From positions 3,384,001-3,448,000 of the forward strand of contig NC_092665.1 of assembly GCF_032118995.1 (NCBI RefSeq): DNA of 64,000 nucleotides, read 5' to 3'. The notes under the pieces were generated by a model. That model worked only from the letters and a program-made list of their open reading frames with translations, ran no database searches and was not told the DNA's origin. A program made the translations under genes and the position numbers. This document shows, one piece after another, positions 23,021 through 34,981 of this stretch. Each line of letters begins with the position of its first letter. Position 1 is the stretch's first letter. Origin of the DNA: Asterias amurensis (lineage: Eukaryota; Echinodermata; Asteroidea; Forcipulatida; Asteriidae).

Positions 23021-23744
23021 TGTGAAGATAATGGTTACGTCAAGAACGATCATCACAAACTTCCGTCATTCAGGATTTTTGTTAAGAGCAGACAGTACAA
23101 AGTTGAAGGACACGCTAAAAAGTTTCTTTTATCATGTTTATTAAATCCTTAAAAAGTCCAAAACATTAAATAATACAGTGTTTAGTTATCCATTTCAAAC
23201 TTGCATCATCGTAGTGACACTGTGAAATTATGTGGTTTAAAACTTAAGAAATTGTACGGTTATTCAAGATCCATGTCACCAGTTTAGGCATCCACATCAA
23301 AAGGTTTAAATTTAGTGGTATGCGCAAATACTTCTAAATACTTGGGGCCTATTGATGTAACTGCCAAAATTATTCTAAGTTTAGTTTAATACTGATGATC
23401 TTTGAAGTAACTGATGTTGTTTTTTTGTTTGAAAGATTCTTAACGAAAAAAATGGTAACATCTAAGAATTATTAGTTTTGACGGTAATAAATAAAAATGA
23501 TACATTATAAATCTAAACCCATTTTTGTCTGATTGTCATTATTTTGTTGTCAAGCCTGTATTTATTTGCTTAAAAAGGTTTATTTGACTCCATAAAACGA
23601 AACAAACATGCACATCAGGCAATCTTAGCTCATTGAAATTTTATTTAAAAAAACGACAAACGTATTAAATATTTTATTAAAACAAAACCGACAAACAAGT
23701 TTATGTTTCCTTGTGGCCGAGTAGGCTATTGATTGGTAGTCTTG

Positions 23745-23865
23745 ATTCAAGACAATACTCTTGAGAAAGCGCCCTCTTGTGGCAATTTTAATTATTTGCG
23801 ACACTATTAACAACATATTAATTGTTATCGTCACAAGAGGGCGCTCTCTCGACGACTGATCCAGA
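23745..23865. repeat. Short inverted repeat with AGGGCGC ends
   Basis: GAGAAAGCGCCCTCTTGTGGC at about 23,762 and GTCACAAGAGGGCGCTCTCT at about 23,831 are inverted copies around an A/T-rich loop of about 50 bp. The GCGCCCTCT end is shared with sequences at 8870, 20,570 and 32,285. Confidence 0.6.
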
Positions 23866-23961
23866 GACTAACCCCTACTGTGTATATACGCGTATAACAC
23901 ATGTGCACATCAATATTTCGTTCTAATGTTTACCACCTTAAAAATTTTTTTCTCCAACCCG

Positions 23962-24255
23962 GAAGACGCCATAGCCTAGCGGATAAGGAGACGGCTTTGG
24001 AGGACTACACTGGAGACATCTGTGCGGGTTCGAGCCCCGGCCAGGACACCACCACCATGGAGACACCAGAGGATCGCCCACGGACCCCGGACCACGACGA
24101 GGAGGCAACATGGCGGAGATACACCAGGGGGAGGCGTGGACCCGGAGAGAGAGAGAGAGGGGGAGCGGTGGACCGGGTAGGAAGGAAAGTGGAGGCGAGA
24201 TTTTTTTTTTAATTAAATTTTATTTAATTTTAATTAAAAAAAAAAAAAAAAAGTC
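23962..24255 (+). repeat. tRNA-derived SINE, full-length-like copy
   Basis: The A-box-like ATAGCCTAGCGGATAAGGAG and the B-box GGGTTCGAGCCCC lie 40-60 bases apart. A G/C-rich body follows, ending in an A/T-rich tail and poly(A) at about 24,236-24,252. The two frames open across it look like chance readings of G/C-rich SINE sequence. Confidence 0.6.
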
Positions 24256-26395
24256 AAAATTAACGGTGAATGGTTTTCTTAAAATTGCCTGAAACGCACG
24301 CTCGTTAATTTTTTTTATTTTCCATCAAAGGAAATCCAAAATTGTAAAAACTTGCAAAAATCACTACTAAATTTTGCTTTTTGAAATTTCATTTTCTTAA
24401 AATCGCCTGAAACGCATGCTCGTTAATTTTTTTTGAAATCAAAATTTTTTGGGGAAAAAAAACATAAAAATCACTGAAAATGACTGAAATTGAGAGTAAA
24501 GTTACTCAAAACACCCTTAAAACAGTGCATGATACACTCCAGGGTATCCTATTGACATTCTACATGAACTACGCATTCTGGTGACAAACAAAAATACAGG
24601 AAAGTGTTGTTATTAATAAATAATTGCTTAAAATTACTCTAAATTGGCACTTAGCGTAAAGTTGTACGTGCTAGTTAACTCTCTAATTTACCACTTTAAT
24701 TGCACAGAACACACGTTCGTCACTTCTAACCTTAAAACTTCTTATTTTAAGTATTGGAAAGTATATACCCTCAACTTATAACTGTGAATTCCGAAGCTGG
24801 CATTATATATTAAGAGTTTGGGGCCTTTATACACATAAACTTGATAACTTATTGGCTAAGTGTATACATACTGTAGGCCTACCAGCAGTAATGTGTGAAG
24901 AAATTAGTCTGGCACCTACATTAAGAATTAGTGTTGTATTAGCACTAAGAGACTTGGAACCAGACTTCAAAAGATGTTGCAAAAATTGTATGGAAGCTTA
25001 GAAGGACCATTTGCATTGTCAAGTTTCCAAGTTAAATATATCAAAGAATCATAAAATAAATATGATAACTATTTATGTTGGGGTTTTTATGGATTTGCGG
25101 AATCTGGCTTTTAAGATAAAATGGTGGAAAGATACTGTACATTTACTTTCAGTACTAAGCAAACAACTTTATGGAAATGCAGATGTTCACTCTAAGTTTC
25201 CATACATTTAGATTCCGTTAAAACCAAAGGCCCTGCTCGGCTCGTACAATGTTTTGCAGATAAATATAATCACGTGTGATACAAATACATCAAATTTACC
25301 ACATATAAATATCAAACTAGGTATTTAGAACGTGTTTCAAACTCTTACATCTGTGTAAAGTTACGTTTTAAAACTGTACATGTTAGCCTATGTTGCATGA
25401 GTGTTCACTACACTGCGTTGGTATTCAAAATGTAAGTCGTAGCTAGTAGCCCTATATTTCTGCATTTCATTACCCATTCTTCAGGCCTGATGCTTCATTC
25501 TTGTAAGGGCAAGGCAGCTTTTCTCATTAAAATGCCAGAGTCAGTGAGGGAAATTTGAATTAGTATACTCAATGGGCACCAAGGCAATGACTACGGCCGT
25601 GTGCATGGAGGCAATTGCTGCGTAACTTGTCTCTGCAAAGTATCAGGCCTGATGATTCAAAGGAGCTACAAACTGTACACAACAATATTCAGCATAAAGT
25701 TTTCACTCCATAACAAAAACAGCCACATAGGGCTGTACATGGTAAAGATCTGTTTACGAAGTACACTTTTGCTTTGAATTAAGTTCATAGCTTTTGGAAT
25801 AAATAACAACTTTGTTTCAGTTGTACACAGTAAAGACTGATTGTCTGAGTGGTTTTATAAGAGTCCAGGTAAACAGACCTTTGTACAATAAATAAAACTC
25901 CCTACGTGAGACGTACCTTAACATCTTAGTATTGAATAAATCACAAAGTTGAACTGAATTAGCTTGAGACGCTGAGAAGATGACGTACTTGAGATCATGA
26001 TGAGGCAGCATCTCACAGGCTCTCGTCAGTCAAGCTGGTGCATCTTTCATACCAAGGCTTGTCATCATCTTGAGTGTTCTATAAACAAAACAGTCAAAGG
26101 ACAAAATTAATGCATGAAATATGACAAGAGGAAAACAGTTGCATATTGTATGCTGTGTGTAATTCAGTTCATAGAAGGGGCTAATGATTGATGGTGGATA
26201 CAGATTGGCAGAAGTGTCGTACATCCCAAGGGGTGATCATATTGGGGACAGGTCAAGAACGGCAGAACAATTTTGTGAATCTTTGGCACTGATACAGATT
26301 TGAAGTCGAAGGCGTAATAGTATTGGAGATGAGTCTAGATTAACAGACAAGTTGTGTGCAAATCTGGCATTGTACAATGGGCAATTAACATTGGT
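24256..26395. other. A/T-rich intergenic DNA, no gene seen
   Basis: Two copies of CCTGAAACGCA.GCTCGTTAA (24,287 and 24,408) show a 120-bp local duplication. ATCAGGCCTGATG-type palindromes occur near 25,490 and 25,640. No reading has recognisable domains or good exon borders. Confidence 0.4.
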
Positions 26396-26399
26396 GCCA

Positions 26400-26680
26400 G
26401 CCTGGCATTGATAGAAGTACATCACAGAATGGCACACAATCATTTGTGTACAGCCTGGGGGGGAGCAATTCACACCACAAAATTTGGCAAAACGATGGGA
26501 AGAATTTGGGTACAACTGGGGAGGAAGTGCTTTCTGCTATACCAGCCAGATAATGGATGATACCCAAGGCAAAGGCTACATCCGTATGGACTATTTCAGT
26601 CCAAGGAGTAGGTGGCATTGGCTCCTGGAAAAACAGTTAATTGTAGCCCATGCACACCTTGTCCAGTGCCTTTAAAGGCA
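26400..26680 (+). repeat. SINE tail copy
   Basis: TGCTTTCTGCTATACCAGCC, AATGGATGATACCCA and CCAAGGAGTAGGTGGCATTG match the tail segment of the SINEs at 545, 36,060 and 42,925. The tRNA-like head is missing or too diverged to see. Confidence 0.5.
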
Positions 26681-26900
26681 CTGGACACGTTTGGTAATTG
26701 TCAAAGACATGTCTTCTCACTTTGTGTATCCCATCACAAGCATAAACAAGCCTGTGAAAATTTGGGCTCGATTGGTAATCGAAGTTGCGAGAAAATAATG
26801 AAAGAAAAAACATCATTGTTGGACCGTTTGTGTGCTTTCAGATAGAAATAAAAGACGTCTAGCTAGAAGTCTATTAATATTTTTGTGAGAAGTTACTAGC
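26672..26900. repeat. MITE family B, left half
   Basis: TTTAAAGGCACTGGACACGT, TTGGTAATTGTCAAAGACA and GTTGCGAGAAAATAATGAAA match the left half of the family. The right half continues at about 27,185 after some 280 bp of unrelated sequence (CACCCGCCGTATACCC, CCACTAACCGCATGCGG), so the copy appears interrupted by an insertion or rearrangement. Confidence 0.6.
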
Positions 26901-27184
26901 CTTGCTCAAGGCAGTCGCATTATTCGCTCCGAAAAGACGCAGCTGTAAACCCACCCGCCGTATACCCTGTGCATGGTGTGTGCGATCACACCGAATGACC
27001 CACCCGTATACATACTGTCACATCGCACGAATACTGTTCACACAAGTCATCGCACTCGTACACCACTAACCGCATGCGGAGGCCGTTAGGCCGACAGCCT
27101 TGTCGGGTCTGTATCTTCCCGTTTTAATGTGTTGTATTGAAAAAATTCCAATAGTGGACGAAATTGGGGGGGCTCTAGGATATG

Positions 27185-27345
27185 CTAGTATGCTTTCTCA
27201 AATACTATGTCACTTAACAGGGAGTCGTTCCCCACAATGTTTTATACTATCAACAGCTCTCCAATGCTCGTTACCAAGTCAGTTTTCAAGTTAATATTTG
27301 GTTTGAGTAATTACCAAACGTGTACATTCCCTTTACTAACTTTCA
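27185..27345. repeat. MITE family B, right half
   Basis: CACAATGTTTTATACTATCA, ACAGCTCTCCAATGCTCGTT and GAGTAATTACCAAACGTGT are the right-end blocks of family B. The copy is separated from its left half at 26,672-26,900. Confidence 0.6.
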
Positions 27346-27849
27346 AGTACAAGTTGATCTTATACTTTTTGGGATTGAAAAAAGTTAGACAATTGGACGT
27401 ACCTTAAAGATCTAGCAGTGAAAAAGTAGCCAAGCTGAACTGAAGTAACCTGAAGCAGTGAGGAGATGACGTATTCAAATTCTTGGTGATGCTGTATGAG
27501 CTCTCTTCAGATGAGTGCATCTTTCGATCATAATCTTGAGTGTTCTATAAGGAGAAATAATAAAATAATAACGCATGAGTTACATTTTAATCAAGCATGT
27601 GAACAAATTTACACAAAAATCACCAATCCGTGAGGAGAGGAATCTGGGCCCCCTCCCCCCTCCACTAAAAACTTTGCCTTGTGCTGCCCCTTGCCCCCAA
27701 AGTGCAATCATGAGGCAAATCCTTAGATGCACATAAATAGTCTACCCCCCCCCCCACGAAAAAAAACCAATAAATAAACACAAATTCACAATAATAATAT
27801 GTCATCAATGTATGGCTTGTAATTCTTGCAACGGTTTTTCTTGGTAGGG

Positions 27850-30800
27850 AATGAAGTAAAAGGGGGAAAAGGCATTTGGGATTGATTTACATTTGAAGTA
27901 AAAGGGGTCAAATGTTTAGGGCGGGTCCTGAATGGCAGACAAGTGGGGTGCATATGGTTTTGATACAATTTGAAGTAGAAGGGGTACACATTTGTGGGGC
28001 GGGTCTAGACTGGCAGAAAGGTAGGGTGCATTTGGAATTGATTTACATTTGAAGTAAAAGGGGTAGAATCTTGGGGGTAGGTCCTGAATGGCAGAAAAGT
28101 GGGATGCAAATTTGTGGGGCGGGTCTAGAATGGCAGAAAAGTGGGGTGCATAAGGGACTTGATTAATAGTTGAAGTACAAGGGGTAAAATGTTGGGGGTG
28201 GGTCCTGAATGGCAAAAAAGTGGGGTGCATGTGGTTTTGATACATATTTGAAGTAGAAGGGGTACACATTTTGTGGGGCGGGTCTAGAATGGCAGAAAAG
28301 TGGGGTGCATATTGGATTTATTCTGATTTGAAATAAAAGGGGTAAAATGTTTGGGGTGGGTCCAGAATGGCGGAAAAGAGGGATGCGTATTGGATTTATT
28401 CTGATTTGAAGTAAAAGGGGTAAAATGTTTGGGGTGGGTCCCAAATGGCAGAAAAGTGGGTGCATATTGGATTTATTCTGATTTGAAGTAAAATGGGTAA
28501 ATTGTTTGGGGCGGGTCCAGAATGGCAGAAAAGAGGGATGCGTATTGGATTTATTCTGATTTGAAATAAAAGGGGTAAAATGTTGGGGAAGGGTCATGAA
28601 TGGCAGAAAAGTGGGGTACATATTGGATTTATTCTGATTTGAAGTTAAATGGGTAAAATGTTTGGGGTGGGTCCTGAATGGCAGAAAAGTGGGGTGCATA
28701 TTGGGTTTATTCTGATTTGAAGTAAAAGGGGTAAAATAATGGGGGTGGGTCATGAATGGCAGAAAAGTGGGGTGCATATTGGATTTATTCTGATTTGAAG
28801 TAAAATGGGTAAAATGTTGGGGGTGGGTCCTGAATGGCAGAAAAGTGGGGTGCATATTGGGTTTATTCTGATTTGAAGGTAAATGGGTAAAATGTTGGGG
28901 GTGGGTCCTGAATGGCAGAAAAGTGGGATGCATATTGGATTTATTCTGATTTGAAGTAAAAGGGGGTAAAATGTTTCTGGCGGTCCTGATGCAGAAAAGT
29001 GGGGTGCATATTGGATTTATTCTGATTTGAAGTAAAAAGGGTAAAATGTTGGGGGTGGTACCTGTGAATGGCAGAAAAGTGGGGTGCGTATTGGATTTAT
29101 TCTGATTTGAAGTAAAATGGGTAAAATGTTGGGGGTGGGTCCTGAATGGCAGAAAAGTGGGGTGCATACTGGAATTATTCTGATTTGAAGGTAAATTGGT
29201 AAAATGTTGGGGGTGGGTCCTGAATGGCAGAAAAGTGGGATGCATATTGGATTTATTCTGATTTGAAGTAAAAGGGGGTAAAATGTTTGGGGCGGTCCTG
29301 ATGCAGAAAAGTGGGGTGCATATTGGATTTATTCTGATTTGAAGTAAAAAGGGTAACATGTTGGGGCGGGTCCTGAATGGCAGAAAAGTAAAGGGTGCAT
29401 ATTTTATTGGTTTTATTCTGATTTGAAGTAAAATAGGTAAAATGTTTGGGGTGGGTCCTGAATGGCAGAAAAGTGGGATGCATATTGGATTTATTCTGAT
29501 TTGAAGTAAAAGGGGGTAAAATGTTTGGGGTGGGTCCTGATGCAGAAAAGTGGGGTGCATATTGGATTTATTCTGATTTGAAGTAAAAAGGGTAAAATGT
29601 TTGGGGCGGGTCCTGAATGGCAGAAAAGTGGGGTGCATATTTGATTTATTCTGATTTGAAGTAAAATGGGTAAAATGTTGGGGCGGGTCCTGAATGGCAG
29701 AAAAGTAAAGGGTGCATATTTTATTGGTTTTATTCTGATTTGAAGTAAAATAGGTAAAATGTTTGGGGTGGGTCCTGAATGGCAGAAAAGTTGGGTGCAT
29801 ATTTGATTGGATTTATTCTGATTTGAAGTAAAATGGGTAAAATGTTTTTGGGCGGGTCCTGAATGGCAGAAAAGTGGGGTGCATATAGGATTATACAGAT
29901 TTGAAGTAAAAGGGGTACAAATTTGTGGGGCAGGTCTAGAATGGCAGAAAAGTGGGGTGCATAAGGGACTTGATTAATAGTTGAAGTACAAGGGGTAAAA
30001 TGTTGGGGTGGGTCCTGAATGGCAGAAAAGTGGGGTGCATGTGGTTTTGATACATATTTGAAGTAGAAGGGGTACACATTTTGTGGGGCGGGTCTAGAAT
30101 GGCAGAAAAGTGGGGTGCATATTGGATTTTTTCTGATTTGAAGTAAAAGGGGTAAAATGTTTGGGGCGGGTCCAGAATGGCAGAAAAGAGGGATGCGTAT
30201 TGGATTTATTCTGATTTGAAGTCAAGGGGGTAAAATGTTTGGGGCGGTCCTGATGCAGAAAAGTGGGGTGCATATTGGATTTATTCTGATTTGAAGTAAA
30301 AAGGGTAAAATGTTGGGGGTGGTACCTGTGAATGGCAGAAAAGTGGGGTGCGTATTGGATTTATTCTGATTTGAAGTAAAATGGGTAAAATGTTGGGGGT
30401 GGGTCCTGAATGGCAGAAAAGTGGGGTGCATACTGGAATTATTTTGATTTGAAGTAAAATGGGTAAAATGTTTGGGGCGGGTCCTGAATGGCAGAAAAGT
30501 GGGGTGCATATTGGATTTATTCTGATTTGAAGTAAAAGGGGTAAAATAATTGGGGCGGGTCCTGAATGGCAGAAAAGTGGGGTGCATATTGGATTTATTC
30601 TGATTTGAAGTAAAAGGGGTAAAATGTTTTTGGGCGGGTCCTGAATGGCAGAAAAGTGGGGTGCGTATTGGATTTATTCTGATTTGAAGTAAAATGGGTA
30701 AAATGTTGGGGCGGGTCCTGAATGGCAGAAAAGTGGGGTGCATATTTGATTTATTCTGATTTGAAGTAAAATGGGTAAAATGTTGGGGCGGGTCCTGAAT

Positions 30801-31575
30801 GGCAGAAAAGTAAAGGTTGCATATTTTATTGGATTTATTCTGATTTGAAGTAAAATAGGTAAAATGTTTGGGGTGGGTCCTGAATGGCAGAAAAGTTGGG
30901 TGCATATTTGATTGGATTTATTCTGATTTGAAGTAAAATGGGTAAAATGTTTTTGGGCGGGTCCTGAATGGCAGAAAAGTGGGGTGCATATTTGATTTAT
31001 TCTGATTTGAAGTAAAATGGGTAAAATGTTTGGGGTGGGTCCTGAATGGCAGAAAAGTGGGGTGCGTATTGGATATATTCTGATTTGAAGTAAAAAGGGG
31101 TAAAATGTTTGGGGCGGGTCCTAAATGGCAGAAAAGTGGGGTGCATATTGGATTTAATCTGATTTGAAGTAAAAGGGGTAAAATGTTTTTGGGCGGGTCC
31201 TGAATGGCAGAAAAGTGGGTGCATATTGGATTATTCTGATTTAAAGTAAAATGGGTAAAATTTTTGGGGTGGGTCCTGAATGGCAGAAAAGTAAAGGGTG
31301 CATATTTTATTGGATTTATTCTGATTTGAAGTAAAATGGGTAAAATGTTTGGGGTGGGTCCTGAGTGGCAGAAAGTGGGGTGCGTATTTGATTTATTCTG
31401 ATTTGAAGTAAAAGGGGTAAAATGTTTGGGGTGGGTCCTGAGTGGCAGAAAGTGGGGTGCGTATTGGATTTATTCTGATTTGAAGTAAAAGGGGTAAAAT
31501 GTTGGGGGTGAGTCCCGAATGGCAGAAAAGTGGGGTGCATATTGGATTTATTCAGATTTGAAGTAAAATGAGTAA
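27850..31575. repeat. 78-bp minisatellite (~47 units)
   Basis: The unit is GGGTAAAATGTTTGGGGTGG, GTCCTGAATGGCAGAAAAGT, GGGGTGCATATTGGATTTAT, TCTGATTTGAAGTAAAA. The unit length is a multiple of 3, so the minus strand stays open for long stretches with a 26-residue period (longest 28,163-29,800, 545 codons). Indels shift the frame between units. A block with TAAGGGACTTGATTAATAGT recurs at 28,151 and 29,962 (1811 bp offset). Edge units (27,850-28,140) are shorter and more diverged. Confidence 0.95.
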
Positions 31576-31639
31576 AATGTTGAAATGTCAGACAAATCGG
31601 GTGCATTTTGGGGAATTGATTTCGATTTGACAACTCAGC

Positions 31640-32300
31640 AGAGTCCACTTTTGTATTTTACTTCCTTTAGTAACAGACATTGACACTGAGTTCAGTGAAA
31701 GTATGGAGGTAGAAGTTTTGAACTGCACATTCTACATCCAAATCCATTGTGACAGCAAGTTAATTTTTGAGGTTAATTTTGAAAGCGTTTATTAATTATG
31801 ATAATAATTATAGTTATAGTTTAGGCTTATGCATGATAACCGTGTCCGTAGCGATTGACAAAAATATACATGTAGGTAGGACTTTCCTCTCTATTTCGTC
31901 TTGGCTTTCGACTAGAAAAAATAATGTCAAAACAACCCCTTGAGTCGCTGCGCTTGAAAGTTGAATTGAACGATAACGTTCATATCGGACGGTGACAGAC
32001 AGTATTAGTAGTACACATCCATCGCACTGCGCTGACTCCCCAGCAGACGGAAATTATTCTGGTAAACAAACATAGTAAAAAGAAGTATAATTCTTGCAGT
32101 TATTATGACAACTTACCTTGAGGGTGTGGATTGATACTCCGGGATTCGAAAGCCTTCATTTGATAGGGAATCTATGGTTTAACATACATTTTGTCTGTCG
32201 TTTTAAGACTAAGTGACATATCCACATGTGTGTTGCCAACGCCATTTTGATTATTGTTGACACTACCTAAACTATTACTAGGGAGGGCGCACTCCATAAT
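31640..32300. other. Intergenic sequence with a possible minus-strand first exon
   Basis: On the minus strand, GGAGTGCGCCCTCCCTAGTA at about 32,300 resembles the start of the modules at 8861 and 20,561. It is followed by an ATG reading near 32,243 that closes after about 30 codons, and CCTCAAG/GTAAGTTG near 32,112 is a strong donor. No further exon was found. Low confidence. Confidence 0.3.
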
Positions 32301-32328
32301 AATTATTCATGTGCGCGATTGTTTGATG

Positions 32329-32352
32329 ACGGGGGGGGGGGGGGGGGGGGGG
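32329..32352 (+). repeat. Poly(G) tract
   Basis: A run of more than 20 G, continuing into TGGGGTGCTGGGACGGGGGC. Similar G/C runs are at 7838-7851, 33,018-33,033, 43,401-43,420 and 55,771-55,786 (C). Lengths in such runs are prone to assembly error. Confidence 0.85.
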
Positions 32353-32719
32353 TGGGGTGCTGGGACGGGGGCGGGGCATCGTTAGAAAGGAATTTGGATC
32401 AGAACAAACTACGAACATCTTTCTTTATCATAAGTTGTCTCAATATTTATGAAGATAAACAAGTTCTTATAGATTTTAATTGATCTGTACTGTCCGCACT
32501 CCGCGGCCAGAAACTCTTCCTTTGCTATGGAAACTCAGTGTTTTTGGTGTGATTTTCATTTTTGTTTTTTAAAAGTGATATGTCAGTGTCACTCACACAA
32601 TGTTTCCCCCAATTCCCTGTCTTTATTGTATATCGATCATTGCCCCACATTTTTACTTGCGTAGCTCTGCTTACCGCGAATTTTTGTGCTTACCAAGCCC
32701 TGCAAAGCACAAACTCTTT

Positions 32720-32830
32720 GCCATTAGCAGACTTGACTCAAGTCTAATGTTAAAAATAGTTAACTTAAAATGTTATAGGGTGATACATGATGGGAATTAA
32801 ACATTGGACTTGAGTCAGTCTGCCAATGGC
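32720..32830. repeat. Foldback element, GCCATTAGCAGACTTGACTC arms
   Basis: GCCATTAGCAGACTTGACTC followed by AAGTC at the left pairs with GACTTGAGTCAGTCTGCCAA followed by TGGC at the right. The loop is about 60 bp and A/T-rich. Confidence 0.75.
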
Positions 32831-33049
32831 ATACTGCTAGTAAGCACATCGCTTCACGGTAAGCAGATCAACAAAATCGGCCCTAGCGGGATGGGGGTTA
32901 TTCCAAAATGGAATGTTAAGTATGATGCCCTGAGAATTGGTACTTCTTGATGGGTGGAGGGGCGGTGTGGGCAGTGGTAATTGTATGGGGGGGGGTAGGC
33001 AGTGCTGGTATGTCGGTATAAGGGGGGGGGGGGGGTAACGAGGAAGTTT

Positions 33050-34250
33050 GTGCCTATATTGGCAATCTACCTACTAAACAAAATATAAACAAACAATCAA
33101 CCAATGTTTATCAATTTCGCCTTTATGATGAGACATTTATTACTCTATCTTTCTTATTCAATTTTCCTTATTGAATTAACAAATTGTTTCTGGCATTATC
33201 TTTTAGCGTTTATTCCTAATCACTGACTGCCCTCATGCTTCGCACCCAGCTTTCAAATACTACTGTCAATGCATAAAAGTTACACATTAGTTTTACTTAC
33301 TCTTTTTAACCCATCCAGAAAAAAAATATTCCCCAAAAAATATTCCCCTAAAACTGTTGATTTTATTTCTAAGGTCTTTGAGCATATTTTTAAACATAAT
33401 TTTTTAACAAAAATATAAAAATTATAGCACACTGCTTCTCATGATTAGTTAAGAAACTTTATGGGAGCTTTCCTTATTATAAAAAACATTGTAAGAAAAA
33501 TAATAATCTGTAGCCTTGTGAAAAAAATGCAAAGATACTCAATCAATATGAAATTGTTTATAAACTGTTCAGTTATAAAATTGTTGATACATTTCTAGAA
33601 AATTCAACCTTGTGACATTAAACCTTGGTTTTAATAACCTGTTATATCAAGACGATTACTACACACTTCTCCTAAATAAAGCAAATTTACAACTTTATAA
33701 GTTGTTTTCTCAGTTAAAGTTAAACCAATCAAAACATATACTTTCTCAATAAATTTCTATAAAACTATACATTTTGCTATAAAAATGGTTATGTATAAAA
33801 GCAAAAATGAGATAAGCTTTGGTAAGAAATTAGCACATTTTGTTGTACTTTTGGCGAAATAAAATGTTTAGCATGTCAAATATCGGAATTGTTGTGAAAA
33901 AACAGCTATTTGTTATTTTGACAATTCAAGTTTATTTAGTACTTTCAATAACAAATTGGAATAATGGAATGTAGAGGAGTGCTTGGAAAACTTTATCTTT
34001 ACCATCGGTAATACATTTTTTCCCAACTTTTTTATTGTTGATGCACTGATGCAATGACTTACTGAATACTTTACTTTTCCTTTCTATTTTATACAAAATT
34101 GTGAAAGCTTTACATGGGCGTTTATTAGTACTTCATTAAATTGAGTTGAATTACAAACTATGTACAACATTGTCATTTAAATGACAACCACTTCAGCAGC
34201 AAGATTGTTGAAAATTAAACTAAATAGCGGACAAATCACAAACCATTGTC
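33050..34250. other. A/T-rich sequence downstream of CLCN6
   Basis: No exon, tandem repeat or clear mobile element is seen. It holds the candidate CLCN6 poly(A) sites at its right side (TTTATT on + at 34,031 and 34,121). Confidence 0.4.
34121..34126 (-). terminator. Candidate CLCN6 poly(A) signal
   Basis: TTTATT on + (AATAAA on -) 856 bases downstream of the CLCN6 stop; another lies at 34,031-34,036. If used, the 3' UTR would contain the foldback at 34,382 and the SINE trimer at 34,629. Confidence 0.3.
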
Positions 34251-34381
34251 AAATAATGACAAGACAATGACAAGACCTTTTGGAGGTCAAAAATGCTTTC
34301 CACCGCTGTGTTTACCGACCATTACACATAGTGGTCAGTTTACATATCAGGGCCTGGGAGGCAATGGCCTTTGTGAAAATC

Positions 34382-34582
34382 AGGGTCCAGTTTCGTAGAG
34401 CCGCTTATAAGCAGAAAATCGTGCTTACATATCTTCTGTTTAGTAAAAGTAAGCAGGATACTTGTCAAAGATTGTACATGTGACATGCTATCTTGGCTGA
34501 TAACCTAATTCTGGTAAGCATAATTTTGTTGTGCTTAGCTAGTTTTTTTTAGCTTAAGCAGCTCTATGAAACTGGGCCCCAG
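34382..34582. repeat. Foldback family C, copy
   Basis: AGGGTCCAGTTTCGTAGAGC and AGCAGCTCTATGAAACTGGG are near-inverted termini. The inner CTTGTCAAAGATTGTACATG block is shared with 39,831 and 41,965. Confidence 0.75.
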
Positions 34583-34628
34583 TCTGTACACATAATACTT
34601 CTTGGAAATGAGACAGTTCTTGCTCTTG

Positions 34629-34940
34629 AATGTTTTAGATTAGTGTCTTGCCAAAGAACAAATATGTTATGACCAAGATTCGAATCCACCCTGATGACTC
34701 AGCCACCAGAACTTAAGATTGATGCTCTAGAAAGTTTTAGATTAGTGTCTTGCCAAAAGACACAAGTGTCAGAACCAGGATTCGAACCCACCCTGATGAC
34801 TCAGCCACCAGAACTTAAGATTGATGCTCTAGAAAGTTTTAGATTAGTGTCTTGCCAAAGGACACAAGCGTCAGAACCAGGATTCAAACCCACACCATGA
34901 TGGCCCAGCCTTCAGAACTTGAGATTGGTGCGGTAGAATG
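34629..34940 (-). repeat. SINE-derived ~103-bp tandem trimer
   Basis: Three successive copies of TTTTAGATTAGTGTCTTGCC, AGGATTCGAACCCACC and CAGCCACCAGAACTTAAGAT. The GATTCGAACCC block is a B-box complement, so a SINE piece was amplified in tandem. The open frame over two units is incidental. Confidence 0.75.
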
Positions 34941-34981
34941 TTCTTACAAATAATTGAGATGGATTATTGCTGTTCTTACTG

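Noticed and set aside
23962..24060. Functional tRNA gene
   Set aside because: It has Pol III boxes, but is followed by a G/C-rich body and an A/T-rich tail typical of a SINE, and the variable region is too long.
28163..29800. 545-codon minus-strand ORF as a protein gene
   Set aside because: It is a direct product of a stop-poor 78-bp repeat whose length is a multiple of three. Frames shift by indels in adjacent units and no start context, splice site or domain supports it.
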